A stretch of DNA of 64,000 bases from Butyrivibrio proteoclasticus (GTDB lineage Bacteria > Bacillota > Clostridia > Lachnospirales > Lachnospiraceae), in assembly GCF_900115735.1 (NCBI RefSeq), contig NZ_FOXO01000009.1, forward strand, positions 1-64,000, given 5' to 3'. A program made the position numbers and the translations under genes. The number at the start of each line of letters is the position of its first letter. The stretch's first letter is position 1. The notes below the pieces were generated by a model that was not told the origin of the DNA, searched no databases, and saw only the letters and a program-made list of their open reading frames with translations. Positions 1 through 8,756 of this stretch are shown here, one piece after another.

Positions 1-1
1 A

Positions 2-283
2 AAGTACAAGGAAAGTGAACTGCTCTTCCTGCACGACAAAGCGGTTCCGGCAAACAATTCGTTAGCTGAGAGATTGGCGAGAGTCTTCAAGCGAAAGCAA
101 AAACAGATGATGGTTTTCAGAAGCAGAGACAATTTTGAATATGTCTGTGACAGCCTGGGAATTCTATATACGCTAAAGTTTGAAGAAGGAAATCTATACA
201 ACAGGGTAACAGATATCTTTGACCGGAAACGTTACAGAAAAAAGAAGAAAAAGAAAGTAGAAGAAGCCGATGTGAGTGCATGA
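2..283 (+). CDS. IS66-family transposase, C-terminal part (5' end outside window)
   Basis: The reading frame is open from the window edge to the TGA at 281-283, so only about 93 C-terminal residues are seen. The core NNSLAERLARVFKRKQKQMM, followed by VFRSRDNFEYVCDSLGI, is the conserved end of the DDE domain of IS66-type transposases (TnpC): catalytic-region helix, then the KRKQKQ stretch. The tail ends in a run of lysines (KKKKKK). IS66 transposases normally exceed 400 residues; whether the rest is intact cannot be seen. The final codons form the left arm of a terminator hairpin. It lies beside a tRNA gene. The family call is secure; activity is unknown. Confidence 0.85.
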   Translation, partial: KYKESELLFLHDKAVPANNSLAERLARVFKRKQKQMMVFRSRDNFEYVCDSLGILYTLKFEEGNLYNRVTDIFDRKRYRKKKKKKVEEADVSA

Positions 284-300
284 TCACATCGGCTTTATTC
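264..300 (+). terminator. Intrinsic terminator overlapping the transposase 3' end
   Basis: A perfect 12-bp inverted repeat (264-275 with 284-295, AAGCCGATGTGA arm) has its loop across the stop codon and is followed by a short T-rich stretch. It would end transcription from the transposase before the tRNA promoter. Confidence 0.7.
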
Positions 301-370
301 GTGAACCACTGGCTAACAACTGAATTGTAACTAATTACAAAATAAACGTAAAAAAGTTTTAAAATTATTG

Positions 371-399
371 TTGACGTTTTGCGTTATTATTGTTATTAT
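371..399 (+). promoter_or_regulatory. Sigma-70/SigA promoter of the tRNA-Leu gene
   Basis: TTGACG at 371-376 and TATTAT at 394-399 are separated by exactly 17 bp, with AT-rich sequence upstream. The start would fall near 406, about 30 bases before the tRNA. The short 5' leader can form a CGTCGC (408-413)/GCGACG (426-431) hairpin. Confidence 0.75.
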
Positions 400-435
400 A
401 AATGAGTCGTCGCGAGAGAGATGCGGCGACGGTTC

Positions 436-520
436 GCGGAAGTGTCGGAATTGGCAGACGAGCAAGACTAAGGATCTTGTGACTGTTTATGTCGTGTGGG
501 TTCAAGTCCCATCTTCCGCA
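436..520 (+). tRNA. tRNA-Leu (anticodon AAG)
   Basis: The acceptor arms GCGGAAG (436-442) and CTTCCGC (513-519) pair perfectly, with discriminator A520. The anticodon stem CAAGA/TCTTG encloses the loop CTAAGGA, giving anticodon AAG, which reads CTT; CTT is a very common Leu codon in this window. A long variable arm and the T-arm (GTGGG TTCAAGT CCCAT) are typical of class II tRNA-Leu. CCA is not encoded, since A520 is followed by CGA. It has its own promoter and terminator, so it is a single-gene unit. Confidence 0.93.
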
Positions 521-527
521 CGAAAGA

Positions 528-562
528 AAAGGATCAACTCAAATGAGTTGGTCCTTTTTCTT
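528..562 (+). terminator. Intrinsic terminator of tRNA-Leu
   Basis: The arm 528-540 (AAAGGATCAACTC) pairs with 545-557 around an AAAT loop (one C/G-T wobble), then runs into a T-rich tail. Confidence 0.85.
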
Positions 563-663
563 TTGCGCGGAAGGGAACTCTCACCCAGTGACTTCGCTTG
601 TACCAAAATATGGGAAATAGTGTTAAAATAAATTGGCGAGATTTATGAAAAGGACTAGAGACA

Positions 664-1314
664 ATGAGATATAAAGCAGTTATTTTTGATATGGACGGAA
701 CACTTCTCAATACGATTGAGGATATTACAGACTCAGTGAATTTCATTTTGAGAAAGTATGAAATGCCGGAGAGAACTCTGGATGAGGTAAAACATTTTGT
801 GGGCAACAGCTCTGTGAAGCTTATTGAAAGGGCAATCCGGGGCGGGAGAGAAAATCGGCAGTTTGATCAGATATTGAGTGATTACGAGGCGTATTACGTT
901 GATCACTGCAATATAAAAACAGGGCCCTATAAACATATTCCTGAGCTTTTAAAAGAGTTAAAAGAACGCGGATACAAGATAGCAATTGTGTCCAATAAGT
1001 CTATGGACGGAGTTCAGGAACTTAAAAATGTATATTTTGGAGAATTGGCCGATGTGGCGATTGGTGTGACGGAAAAGCTTCAGAGAAAGCCTGCTCCGGA
1101 TGAGTGCCTTGAGGCTATGAAACAACTTTCTGTAAATAGAGAAGATTGTGTGTATGTTGGGGATTCTGATGTGGATCATATGACTGCTAAAAACACAGGA
1201 ATACCATGTATTTCCTGCTTGTGGGGCTTTAGGACGAAGGAAGAACTTATTGCAGCGGGAGCAGGTGGAAATTCTTTTGTCAGTGATCCGTTAGAAATAC
1301 TTGATCTGGTATGA
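664..1314 (+). CDS. HAD-superfamily phosphatase (phosphoglycolate-phosphatase-like)
   Basis: A 216-residue HAD subfamily IA hydrolase that removes phosphate from a small phosphorylated metabolite. Motif I FDMDGTLL has the nucleophile Asp9 and acid/base Asp11. Motif II is the Ser in IVSNKS, motif III the Lys in RKPAPD, and motif IV is YVGDSDVDHMTAKNTG. A helical C1 cap lies between motifs I and II. Length and layout match Gph/PpaX-like enzymes, but sequence cannot tell phosphoglycolate, pyrophosphate or sugar-phosphate substrates apart. The start follows AAAAGGA. Its stop lies 35 bases before the next start (ATG 1349), so the two are probably co-transcribed. Confidence 0.85.
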   Translation: MRYKAVIFDMDGTLLNTIEDITDSVNFILRKYEMPERTLDEVKHFVGNSSVKLIERAIRGGRENRQFDQILSDYEAYYVDHCNIKTGPYKHIPELLKELKERGYKIAIVSNKSMDGVQELKNVYFGELADVAIGVTEKLQRKPAPDECLEAMKQLSVNREDCVYVGDSDVDHMTAKNTGIPCISCLWGFRTKEELIAAGAGGNSFVSDPLEILDLV

Positions 1315-1348
1315 TTTATATGGTGTTTATGACTTGAAGGTGGGGGAA

Positions 1349-3031
1349 ATGAAGAAGGCTATATCGGTTGCAGTAACTGTTCTTTTTTTGGGTGTTGTTT
1401 GTGCTGGATGCGTTATAAATAAATTTGATGAAAAAGCCAAAGACATTCAAGTTGCAGATAAATCCTACAAAGAATTTTCAGCTTTTTTTGCTGTTCCCGG
1501 TACTGAATTGGATGAGGATAATGTGGTCCGGGAGATGATCGCAGATGCTACAGGAGTCAAGGTAAATGAGAAGTGGCTGGAAAATCAGATAGCTTACGAT
1601 GCCATAGATGATTTGCTTGAAAGCGGTGAATATCCTGATTTTGTAGATGCGGGCGAAGAGTCGGTACGCATGTATGAGGCGGGGGCACTTGTGGCTCTTG
1701 ATGACTATATTGATAAATATCCAAACATTAAAGAACTGTTTAGTCAAAGACAGTGGGATTCTTTGAGGCAGAGTGATGGCCATATTTATTGGATTCCTCA
1801 GTTTTCCAGTACATACGGGAAGGAGAGGGTGTGCGTCCATATAGATGAGGCTTTTTGGATACAGACCAGAGTTCTTGAATGGGCGGGGTATCCTGAAGTT
1901 CACACTCTTGATCAATATTTTGACTTAATAGAAAAGTATTATGCGGCACATCCTATCATGTATGATGGTTCTTCTGTGATTCCTTATACGATTCTTTGCG
2001 ATGATTGGAGATATTTTTGCCTTGAAAATGCCCCACAGTTCCTTGATGGATACCCAAATGATGGCGCTGCAATAGTTGATCCGAAGACTAGAACTGTTAT
2101 TGATTACAATACGACAGATACGGCTTTTAAGTACTTTAAAAAGCTAAACGAAGAGTATAAAAAAGGCATTGTTGATCCTGATTTTTACAAGCAGAGCTAT
2201 GAAGAGTATATTGCCAAGCTGTCATCCGGAAGAGTTCTTGGAATGGTTGATCAGTGGTGGGATTTTGCCTATGAGGCTGAAGATGCGATAAGGCACGCCG
2301 GACTAGATGATGAGGGATGCCAGTATGTTCCACTTCCGATAACGATAAGAGAAGGAATTACCAATCAATGGCACAATTCAGGAAACGTTTTGCATGGAAG
2401 TTCAGGCCTTGCAATTACGAAAAGTTGCAAAGATGTTGACGGGGCCATGGAATTTATCAGTGCTTTATTGGAGCAGGATATTCATAATCTGCGATATTGG
2501 GGCATTGAAGGCGTTGACTATGTGATCGATGACAATGGTATGTTTAAAAAGACAAAAGGGATGCGAAAACAGGCTTATGATACAGCTTATAAGAAGTCAC
2601 ATTTCTGTCAGTACAATTATTTTCCACAATGGCTTGGAACAAGCAGGGATGGTATAAATGCCATGAAACCTGAAGGCCAGGAGGTGGAGTTTTATGATGG
2701 ATTGTCAGATAAAGTCAGAAAATGCCTTACGGCCTATGATGCACGGACTTACGTGGAAATGCTTGGAACAAACCCTTCTCCGGGGGCTTGGTATCCGATC
2801 TATACATACGCACAGGCTCTTTCACCGGGCTCTGCTGAGGGAGAAGCTTATCACATGATGACAGAGTGCAAACAAAATTATCTTCCTCAGGTGGTAATGG
2901 CAAATAATTTTGAAAGAACCTGGGCTGAGTACATGGAAGCTTATTATTCCTGTCATCCTGAACGTTTTTTGAATGCACTTCAGAATGAAGTTAACAGAAG
3001 GGTTGAAGAAGCTGCTGGCTATGAACAGTAA
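1349..3031 (+). CDS. Extracellular solute-binding lipoprotein (sugar ABC type, orphan)
   Basis: A 560-residue secreted lipoprotein. I chose ATG 1349 because it follows GGTGGGGGAA and directly gives a signal peptide (MKKAISVAVTVLFLGVVCAGC, modified Cys at residue 21); the frame stays open upstream to 1301, where it overlaps the HAD gene. The body has the pattern of large family-1-like binding proteins that serve LplB/YtcP-type oligosaccharide permeases (YPDFVDAGEESVRMYEAGAL, then LDDYIDKYPNIKELF). No permease or ATPase gene is nearby; its neighbour is a HAD phosphatase. It may use a permease encoded elsewhere, or act in sensing. Ligand unknown. Confidence 0.8.
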   Translation: MKKAISVAVTVLFLGVVCAGCVINKFDEKAKDIQVADKSYKEFSAFFAVPGTELDEDNVVREMIADATGVKVNEKWLENQIAYDAIDDLLESGEYPDFVDAGEESVRMYEAGALVALDDYIDKYPNIKELFSQRQWDSLRQSDGHIYWIPQFSSTYGKERVCVHIDEAFWIQTRVLEWAGYPEVHTLDQYFDLIEKYYAAHPIMYDGSSVIPYTILCDDWRYFCLENAPQFLDGYPNDGAAIVDPKTRTVIDYNTTDTAFKYFKKLNEEYKKGIVDPDFYKQSYEEYIAKLSSGRVLGMVDQWWDFAYEAEDAIRHAGLDDEGCQYVPLPITIREGITNQWHNSGNVLHGSSGLAITKSCKDVDGAMEFISALLEQDIHNLRYWGIEGVDYVIDDNGMFKKTKGMRKQAYDTAYKKSHFCQYNYFPQWLGTSRDGINAMKPEGQEVEFYDGLSDKVRKCLTAYDARTYVEMLGTNPSPGAWYPIYTYAQALSPGSAEGEAYHMMTECKQNYLPQVVMANNFERTWAEYMEAYYSCHPERFLNALQNEVNRRVEEAAGYEQ

Positions 3032-3093
3032 TAATATAGGTGTATAATGTTTTGAATACATGAAAACAGTTTGTTTAAAAATGGAGGGGATAT

Positions 3094-3522
3094 ATGGGAA
3101 ATACAGAAAATAAGGAGCAAAATGATACTGTTGTAACAAGTGAAGAAGTGCTTGTTGAGATAAGAAATCTCACAAAGAAAAAGCTCTTTTGGCAGAGAAT
3201 CGGTACTTGTTGTATAGCTGCTATTACCGGTATTGTGCTTATTACAATGCTCATAGTTATTCCGCAGCTTGAAGTGACTCTTGATCATATCAATGATACA
3301 GCGCTCGAGGCTCAGAAATCTTTAAATGAAGCTAATACCATGATAACAAGTATCACTAAGGCAAGCGATAATTTTGACAGCCTTGTTGATAAAAACGGTG
3401 AAGGCATTACAAATGCAGTTCAGTCAATGGCAGAGATTGACTTTGAAGGACTTAACAAAGCAATCAAGGATCTTCAGGATGCAGTAGGACCTTTAGCGGC
3501 ATTTATGAGTAAATTCAGATGA
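3094..3522 (+). CDS. Small single-pass membrane protein, function unknown
   Basis: 142 residues, started by ATG after GGAGGGG. A short acidic cytoplasmic N-terminus leads to a charged stretch (TKKKLFWQR) and one hydrophobic segment at about residues 36-60 (CCIAAITGIVLITMLIVI). A heptad-like amphipathic tail follows, with the look of a coiled coil (about 62-142). It lies 16 bases before the repeat protein gene at 3539 and is probably co-transcribed with it. The layout (one membrane helix plus long coiled coil) recalls DUF948-like proteins, but I do not recognise the family. Confidence 0.7.
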   Translation: MGNTENKEQNDTVVTSEEVLVEIRNLTKKKLFWQRIGTCCIAAITGIVLITMLIVIPQLEVTLDHINDTALEAQKSLNEANTMITSITKASDNFDSLVDKNGEGITNAVQSMAEIDFEGLNKAIKDLQDAVGPLAAFMSKFR

Positions 3523-3538
3523 TTAGGAGGGAAAAGCA

Positions 3539-4063
3539 ATGGGGAAGAAGTCAACAGTAGAAGAAATCAGAGAAATAGTAAAAGGGGTTTCCAAAAATGC
3601 AGAGCCAGTTATTGATGGCGCTATGAAAAGGGCAGAGCCTTTGATTAAAGATGTTACAAAAAAGGCAGAGCCTATCTACAATGATATAAGAGAAAAAGCA
3701 GAGCCTATCTACAATGATATTAAGGAAAAGGCAGAACCTATTTATAATGATATAAAAGAAAAGGCAGCTCCTGCAGCAAAGATTGTCAAAAACCGCTCTG
3801 AGAAGGCTCGCAAGGCAGCTAAGACTGTAAGTGATGACATCACTTTAAAAGCGGCTAAATTCAGCTGCAAAGAAGAAGTTTTTGTTCAGTACAATCATCA
3901 TGAGATCAGAACAACTGATATCATTGAAAAGGCCAAACAGGACTACGTTTCAAAAGGAAATAAGCCTTCGAACATCAGAGAGATACAGGTATACATTAAA
4001 CCTTCGGACAACGCAGCATATTATGTTGTAAATCACCAGGAAACTGGAAAAATAGGATTTTGA
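3539..4063 (+). CDS. Repeat protein with 11-residue amphipathic repeats and conserved C-terminal domain (DUF6465-like)
   Basis: 174 residues; ATG follows TTAGGAGGG. Residues about 21-75 consist of five 11-residue units of the form KAEPIYNDIKE, predicted to be highly charged amphipathic helix. A Lys/Ala-rich linker leads to a C-terminal domain of about 75 residues (KFSCKEEVFVQYNHHEIRTT ... YYVVNHQETGKIGF). That domain resembles the uncharacterised DUF6465 proteins of Clostridia; the family name is from memory. No signal peptide is visible, so it is cytoplasmic. Eleven-residue repeats of this kind occur in LEA and phasin-like proteins that coat membranes or granules; such a role here is inference. 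Confidence 0.75.
   Translation: MGKKSTVEEIREIVKGVSKNAEPVIDGAMKRAEPLIKDVTKKAEPIYNDIREKAEPIYNDIKEKAEPIYNDIKEKAAPAAKIVKNRSEKARKAAKTVSDDITLKAAKFSCKEEVFVQYNHHEIRTTDIIEKAKQDYVSKGNKPSNIREIQVYIKPSDNAAYYVVNHQETGKIGF
3599..3763 (+). repeat. Five in-frame tandem 33-bp repeats
   Basis: Units begin at 3599, 3632, 3665, 3698 and 3731, with a degenerate partial sixth. Each encodes 11 residues. The last three are nearly identical at DNA level (GCAGAGCCTATCTACAATGA start), which points to recent expansion; the first two have diverged. Confidence 0.9.
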
Positions 4064-4076
4064 TAGGAAATAATAA

Positions 4077-4388
4077 ATGGCAATAGAATTAGCAAGTTTT
4101 TTTCCGCTTTCCCACTATGAGTACGGCGAGGCATATTTTGGAAGCTACAAGGGCATGAGATACAGGCTTGCCAGAGAGCCGCTTGAAAATGTCAAGTTTA
4201 CTCCTGTTGATAAAAGAGGTCCTGCTACTTTGATGGCCACTGTGTGGCCTGAACCAAATTCCTATGCACATACAGATGATTCTCTTAAGACAACGGAGAA
4301 TTTTGAAGTATCACAGGAGGGACTTGAAAAGGCTGTTCAGTGGATAAATGATCAGTATACATCAAGGGAAAACGAATGGATGAGATAA
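4077..4388 (+). CDS. Conserved small protein, function unknown
   Basis: 103 residues, 13 bases after the preceding stop; GATAGGAAATAATA precedes the ATG. No signal peptide or membrane segment. It contains many aromatic residues (HYEYGEAYFGSYKGMRYRLA) and an acidic C-terminal helix (GLEKAVQWINDQY). It looks like a compact soluble domain. I do not recognise the family. It is the last gene before a terminator, so 3094-4388 forms a small transcription unit. Confidence 0.65.
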   Translation: MAIELASFFPLSHYEYGEAYFGSYKGMRYRLAREPLENVKFTPVDKRGPATLMATVWPEPNSYAHTDDSLKTTENFEVSQEGLEKAVQWINDQYTSRENEWMR

Positions 4389-4426
4389 AATTTTAAAAAT
4401 AATCAAAATAAAAAAAGGATTTTAAG

Positions 4427-4460
4427 AACCCACGTCGAATATATTAGATGTGGGTTTTTT
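4427..4460 (+). terminator. Intrinsic terminator
   Basis: AACCCACGTC (4427-4436) pairs with GATGTGGGTT (4447-4456) with one G-T pair, followed by T residues. It separates the small-gene unit from the dgt/dnaG/rpoD operon. Confidence 0.8.
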
Positions 4461-4497
4461 AGTAGATAACTGATTCGCCCGCAGAAAGAAGAAAAAA

Positions 4498-5505
4498 TTG
4501 AAAATTCGCGAACAACTGGAAAAACGTGAGACTAAAATCTTAAGCAAACATGCTACTCTGAGCATGAATTCCAAAGGTAGAGAAAAAGAAGAAAAACCAT
4601 GCGATATCAGGCCTTGTTTTCAAAGGGACCGTGATAGGATATTGTATTCCAAGTCATTCAGGCGCCTAAAGGACAAGACTCAGGTTTTTTTGTCTCCGGA
4701 TGGAGATCACTACAGAACCCGTATGACGCATACTCTTGAAGTTTCTCAAAATGCAAGGACTATTGCAAAAGCTCTTTTGCTCAACGAGGATCTGGCAGAG
4801 GCCATTGCCCTTGGACATGATCTTGGGCATACACCATTTGGACATGCCGGAGAAAGAGCCTTAAATCAGGTATGTCCCGGCGGCTTTAGACACAATGAGC
4901 AGAGTCTTAGAATTGTAGAAAAACTTGAAAACTACGGACAGGGAATGAATCTTACATGGGAAGTCAGGGATGGTATTTTAAACCATGAAATTGATCTGAC
5001 TCCATCAACCCTTGAAGGAAAAGTTGTGCGCCTTTCAGATAAGATTGCCTATATGCATCATGATATGGATGATGCCATCAGAGGAGGCATAATTACTGAA
5101 GATCAGGTGCCCGAAGATTTGTGTGATGTCATAGGTCATACCAATAGAGAGTGGCTTGATACGTTCATTCATGACATTGTGGCTAACAGCCTTGATAAGG
5201 ATGATATCCGCATGTCAGATGAGATATATGATGCATTTCACAGACTTAGAAAGTTTATGTTTGACCGCGTTTACACCAATCCTATTGCCAAGAGTCAGGA
5301 AGGCAAGGTTGAGGTGATGATAAAGATACTGTATTTTTATTATTTTGATCACATAGATCTTTTGCCTGATTATCTTAAGGATATGATGAATCATGGTGAG
5401 ACAAAAGAGCGGGTTGTCTGTGACTATGTCAGCTCGATGACTGACAGATATGCTATTTCAGTATTTGAGGAAGTTTATATACCACATACTTGGGGAGTTT
5501 TGTAA
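4498..5505 (+). CDS. dgt: dGTPase-like HD-domain phosphohydrolase
   Basis: 335 residues, type 2 dNTP triphosphohydrolase-like. The HD metal site is clear: His in HTLEVSQNARTIAKAL, then GHDLGHTPFGHAGE with the tandem His-Asp, and a later Asp in RLSDKIAYMHHDMDDAI. The conserved RDRDRILYSKSFRRLKDKTQ entry motif is present. The start is a TTG at 4498 after AGAAAGAAG; it is preferred because the family begins MKIREQLEKRE. It hydrolyses dGTP or other dNTPs, or possibly has a regulatory role; substrate is not determinable here. Three bases separate it from dnaG, the common clostridial arrangement. Confidence 0.9.
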   Translation: MKIREQLEKRETKILSKHATLSMNSKGREKEEKPCDIRPCFQRDRDRILYSKSFRRLKDKTQVFLSPDGDHYRTRMTHTLEVSQNARTIAKALLLNEDLAEAIALGHDLGHTPFGHAGERALNQVCPGGFRHNEQSLRIVEKLENYGQGMNLTWEVRDGILNHEIDLTPSTLEGKVVRLSDKIAYMHHDMDDAIRGGIITEDQVPEDLCDVIGHTNREWLDTFIHDIVANSLDKDDIRMSDEIYDAFHRLRKFMFDRVYTNPIAKSQEGKVEVMIKILYFYYFDHIDLLPDYLKDMMNHGETKERVVCDYVSSMTDRYAISVFEEVYIPHTWGVL

Positions 5506-5508
5506 ATA

Positions 5509-7287
5509 ATGTACTATTCAGATGAAATCATCGAAGAAGTGCGTTCAAGGAATGATATTGTGGATGTGGTGGGACAATATGTGCATTTGCAGAAAAAAGG
5601 ATCCAATTATTTTGGACTTTGCCCGTTTCACAATGAAAAATCCGGGTCGTTTTCAGTCTCCGCTCATAAGCAGATGTTTTACTGCTTCGGATGCGGTGCA
5701 GGCGGCAATGTGATCACTTTTTTGATGAAGTATGACAATTTAACATTTCAGGAAGCGGTAAAAGAACTTGCGGAGCGAGCGGGGATAAAGCTTCCTGAGC
5801 AGGATGATTCTCCTGCAGCCAAGGCTGCGCGGGATAAAAAACAGATACTGTATGATATCAATAAAGAAGCAGCTAAGTATTATTATTATCAGCTTCGAGG
5901 AAAGACCGGACAAAAGGGCATGGAGTATTTCAGATCCAGAAAGCTTACTGATGAGACCATGCAGCACTTTGGACTTGGATATGCCAATATTACAAGTGAT
6001 GATTTGACAAAGCATCTCAAAAAACTTGGATATACAGACGGTCAGATAATTGAGGCGGGCCTTGCTTCTCATGATGATAAAATGGGAACCCACGATAAAT
6101 TTTGGAACAGAGTAATGTTTCCTATACAGGATGCTTCTCAAAAGGTTATTGGCTTTGGTGGCCGCGTGATGGGAGATGGTAAGCCCAAATACCTCAACTC
6201 TCCCGAAACACCTATTTTTGATAAAAGTCGTAATTTGTTCGGACTTAATTATGCCAAAAATTCAAGAGCAGGTTACATGATAATCTGTGAGGGATATATG
6301 GATGTTATAGCTATGCATCAGGCGGGCTTTAATATGGCAGTTGCTTCTCTTGGAACTGCATTCACCACCGGGCAGGCCATGATATTAAAAAGATATACGG
6401 ATGAAGTAATCTTGTCTTATGACAGTGATGAAGCCGGAACAAAAGCTGCACTCAGAGGAATTGGTATTCTTAAGGAAGCAGGACTGAAGGGAAAAGTTCT
6501 TGACCTAAGACCATATAAGGACCCGGATGAGTTTATTAAAAATGAGGGCAGGGAAGCTTTCGAAGAGAGAATAAAAAATGCGGAAAACACTTTCTTTTTT
6601 GAAGTAAGGGTGCTTCAATCACAGCATGATATGTCAGATCCTCAGTCCAAGACTGAATTCCACAGAAAACTTGCTATGAAACTGTGTGAATTTGAAGAGG
6701 CTTTGGAAAGAGAAAATTATATAGAGGCTGTTGCTGCCAGATACAACATTGCGGTAGATGATCTTAGAAGGCTTGTGTCCAGTGTGGCATCCCAGGGCGG
6801 ACTTGTGAGAAAGGTTGAAAGACCTAAGTCCGGCATACAACAGAAGCGTACGCCGGAAGATGGAGCCAAAAAGAATCAAAGGCTTCTTTTAACATGGCTG
6901 ACTGATGAACCACAGCTTTTTCCCAAGGTCACCCGGTGGATTACTCCCGAAGATTTTTCGGATGATCTGTATAGAAATGTGGCAAAAGAGCTGTTTCAGG
7001 GAATGGAGAGCGGTAACTTTTCTCCGGCAGCTATTCTCGACAGGTTTACTGATGAAGATGAACACCGGCAGGTGGCCGAAATGTTTAATACCAATCTAAT
7101 CGAGATAGAGACCAGGGAGCAGAGAAAGAAAGCTTTCCGCGACATAATATACGGCGTTAAGGCAGCAGGATATGACAGACTAAAGAAAGAGCTAAAGCCG
7201 GATGACCCTGATTTTCTCACAAAGACAATTCAGGGTAAAAAAGAGTTAGAAAAGTTATCACATGCAGATATAATGCCGGATGACTGA
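5509..7287 (+). CDS. dnaG: DNA primase
   Basis: 592 residues; makes RNA primers for replication with the DnaB helicase. The N-terminal CHC2 zinc finger reads LCPFHNEKSGSFSV ... YCFGCGAGGN (Cys-His-Cys-Cys ligands). The Toprim domain has EGYMDVIAMHQAGF near residue 261 and the acidic pair in SYDSDEAGTKA. The C-terminal helicase-binding part is diverged, as usual. It lies between dgt (3-base gap) and rpoD, the classic macromolecular synthesis grouping without rpsU. Confidence 0.97.
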   Translation: MYYSDEIIEEVRSRNDIVDVVGQYVHLQKKGSNYFGLCPFHNEKSGSFSVSAHKQMFYCFGCGAGGNVITFLMKYDNLTFQEAVKELAERAGIKLPEQDDSPAAKAARDKKQILYDINKEAAKYYYYQLRGKTGQKGMEYFRSRKLTDETMQHFGLGYANITSDDLTKHLKKLGYTDGQIIEAGLASHDDKMGTHDKFWNRVMFPIQDASQKVIGFGGRVMGDGKPKYLNSPETPIFDKSRNLFGLNYAKNSRAGYMIICEGYMDVIAMHQAGFNMAVASLGTAFTTGQAMILKRYTDEVILSYDSDEAGTKAALRGIGILKEAGLKGKVLDLRPYKDPDEFIKNEGREAFEERIKNAENTFFFEVRVLQSQHDMSDPQSKTEFHRKLAMKLCEFEEALERENYIEAVAARYNIAVDDLRRLVSSVASQGGLVRKVERPKSGIQQKRTPEDGAKKNQRLLLTWLTDEPQLFPKVTRWITPEDFSDDLYRNVAKELFQGMESGNFSPAAILDRFTDEDEHRQVAEMFNTNLIEIETREQRKKAFRDIIYGVKAAGYDRLKKELKPDDPDFLTKTIQGKKELEKLSHADIMPDD

Positions 7288-7317
7288 TAAAAAATAATAG
7301 AAAAGGAAAATATAAAA

Positions 7318-8754
7318 ATGGCAAAGAAAGAAATAGAGACTAAAGAGACAAAAAAGGTAGTTGCCAAGGCTTCTGCAAAAGTTTCGGCAAAACCTAAAAA
7401 AGAAGTTGCTGCAGAAGAGAAGAAAACAGCTAAGAAGGCTGATGAGAAGGCGCCAAAAGCAGCAAAAGAACCTAAAGCAAAAAGGACTGCAAAAAGTGCA
7501 AAGGCAGAAAGCGAGAGTTCATCTAATGATGGAGAGGGTAATGAGTTTGATGAGGCAACAAAAGAACTCTTTACACAGAAGATAAAGGATATCCTTGCAC
7601 TTGCGAAAAAGAAGAAAAACGTTCTTGAGTATTCGGAAATCAGTGATTTCTTCACTGACATGAATCTTAATGAGGAACAGCTTGATAACGTTCTTGAAGT
7701 TCTTGAAAACTCAGGTATTGACGTTCTTAGAGTTTCAGAGGTTGACGATGATCTTCCTGATGAAGATGACATGATGCTTTCTGATGAGGATGAGGTAGAT
7801 ATGGAGAATATCGACCTTTCAGTTCCTGATGGAATCAGCATCGAAGATCCTGTAAGAATGTACCTTAAGGAAATCGGTAAAGTTCCGCTTCTTAACGCTG
7901 ATCAGGAGATCGAACTTGCAAGAGCCATGGAAGCAGGTGCTGATGCTCAGAAGCAGCTTGATGATGACAAGGATAAAAATGAGCTTTCAGAGGCTGAAAA
8001 GAAAGAATTAAATCAGGCAATCTATGAGGGTGAAGAGGCAAAGAAACGTCTTGCTGAAGCGAACCTTCGTCTTGTTGTAAGTATTGCAAAGAGATATGTC
8101 GGAAGAGGAATGCTTTTCCTTGACCTTATCCAGGAAGGAAACCTTGGTCTTATCAAGGCTGTTGAGAAATTTGATTTCAGAAAGGGTTTCAAGTTCTCAA
8201 CATATGCTACATGGTGGATCAGACAGGCTATCACAAGAGCTATTGCAGATCAGGCCAGAACTATCCGTATTCCTGTTCACATGGTTGAGACTATCAATAA
8301 GCTCATTCGTGTAAGTCGTCAGCTTCTTCAGGAGCTTGGTCGTGAGCCGCTTCCGGAAGAGGTTGCAAAAGAGATGAATATGCCTGTAGAGCGTGTGCGT
8401 GAGATTCTTAAGATTTCTCAGGAGCCTGTATCTTTGGAAACACCTATCGGTGAAGAGGAAGACAGCCATCTTGGTGATTTCATTCAGGATGACAACGTAC
8501 CTGTGCCTGCAGACGCTGCAGCATTTACACTTTTAAAGGAACAGCTTGTTGAGGTTCTTGGAACACTTACAGAGCGTGAACAGAAAGTATTAAGACTCAG
8601 ATTTGGTCTTGATGATGGAAGAGCAAGAACTCTTGAAGAAGTTGGTAAAGAGTTTAACGTAACTCGTGAGCGTATCCGTCAGATTGAGGCTAAGGCACTT
8701 AGAAAGCTTCGTCATCCTAGCCGTAGCCGCAAGCTCAAGGATTATCTTGATTGA
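7318..8754 (+). CDS. rpoD: Primary RNA polymerase sigma factor RpoD (SigA)
   Basis: 478 residues, the housekeeping sigma factor. After a Lys/Ala/Glu-rich N-terminal extension of about 75 residues come region 1.1, region 1.2 ([17 protein letters not shown]), region 2 ([32 protein letters not shown] and [13 protein letters not shown] for -10 recognition), region 3, and region 4 with the -35 helix-turn-helix ([20 protein letters not shown]). The extension is longer than in Bacillus SigA. The gap to dnaG is 30 bases. TTGACA/TATAAT-like boxes with 17-bp spacing across the window fit this sigma factor. Confidence 0.97.
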   Translation: MAKKEIETKETKKVVAKASAKVSAKPKKEVAAEEKKTAKKADEKAPKAAKEPKAKRTAKSAKAESESSSNDGEGNEFDEATKELFTQKIKDILALAKKKKNVLEYSEISDFFTDMNLNEEQLDNVLEVLENSGIDVLRVSEVDDDLPDEDDMMLSDEDEVDMENIDLSVPDGISIEDPVRMYLKEIGKVPLLNADQEIELARAMEAGADAQKQLDDDKDKNELSEAEKKELNQAIYEGEEAKKRLAEANLRLVVSIAKRYVGRGMLFLDLIQEGNLGLIKAVEKFDFRKGFKFSTYATWWIRQAITRAIADQARTIRIPVHMVETINKLIRVSRQLLQELGREPLPEEVAKEMNMPVERVREILKISQEPVSLETPIGEEEDSHLGDFIQDDNVPVPADAAAFTLLKEQLVEVLGTLTEREQKVLRLRFGLDDGRARTLEEVGKEFNVTRERIRQIEAKALRKLRHPSRSRKLKDYLD

Positions 8755-8756
8755 TC

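Noticed and set aside
3599..3763. CRISPR-like direct repeats
   Set aside because: The units are contiguous, in frame and coding, with no spacers and no cas genes.
7230..7841. 203-codon minus-strand frame opposite rpoD
   Set aside because: Ser/Phe-rich antisense of the Lys/Ala/Glu-rich rpoD 5' region, a typical composition shadow.
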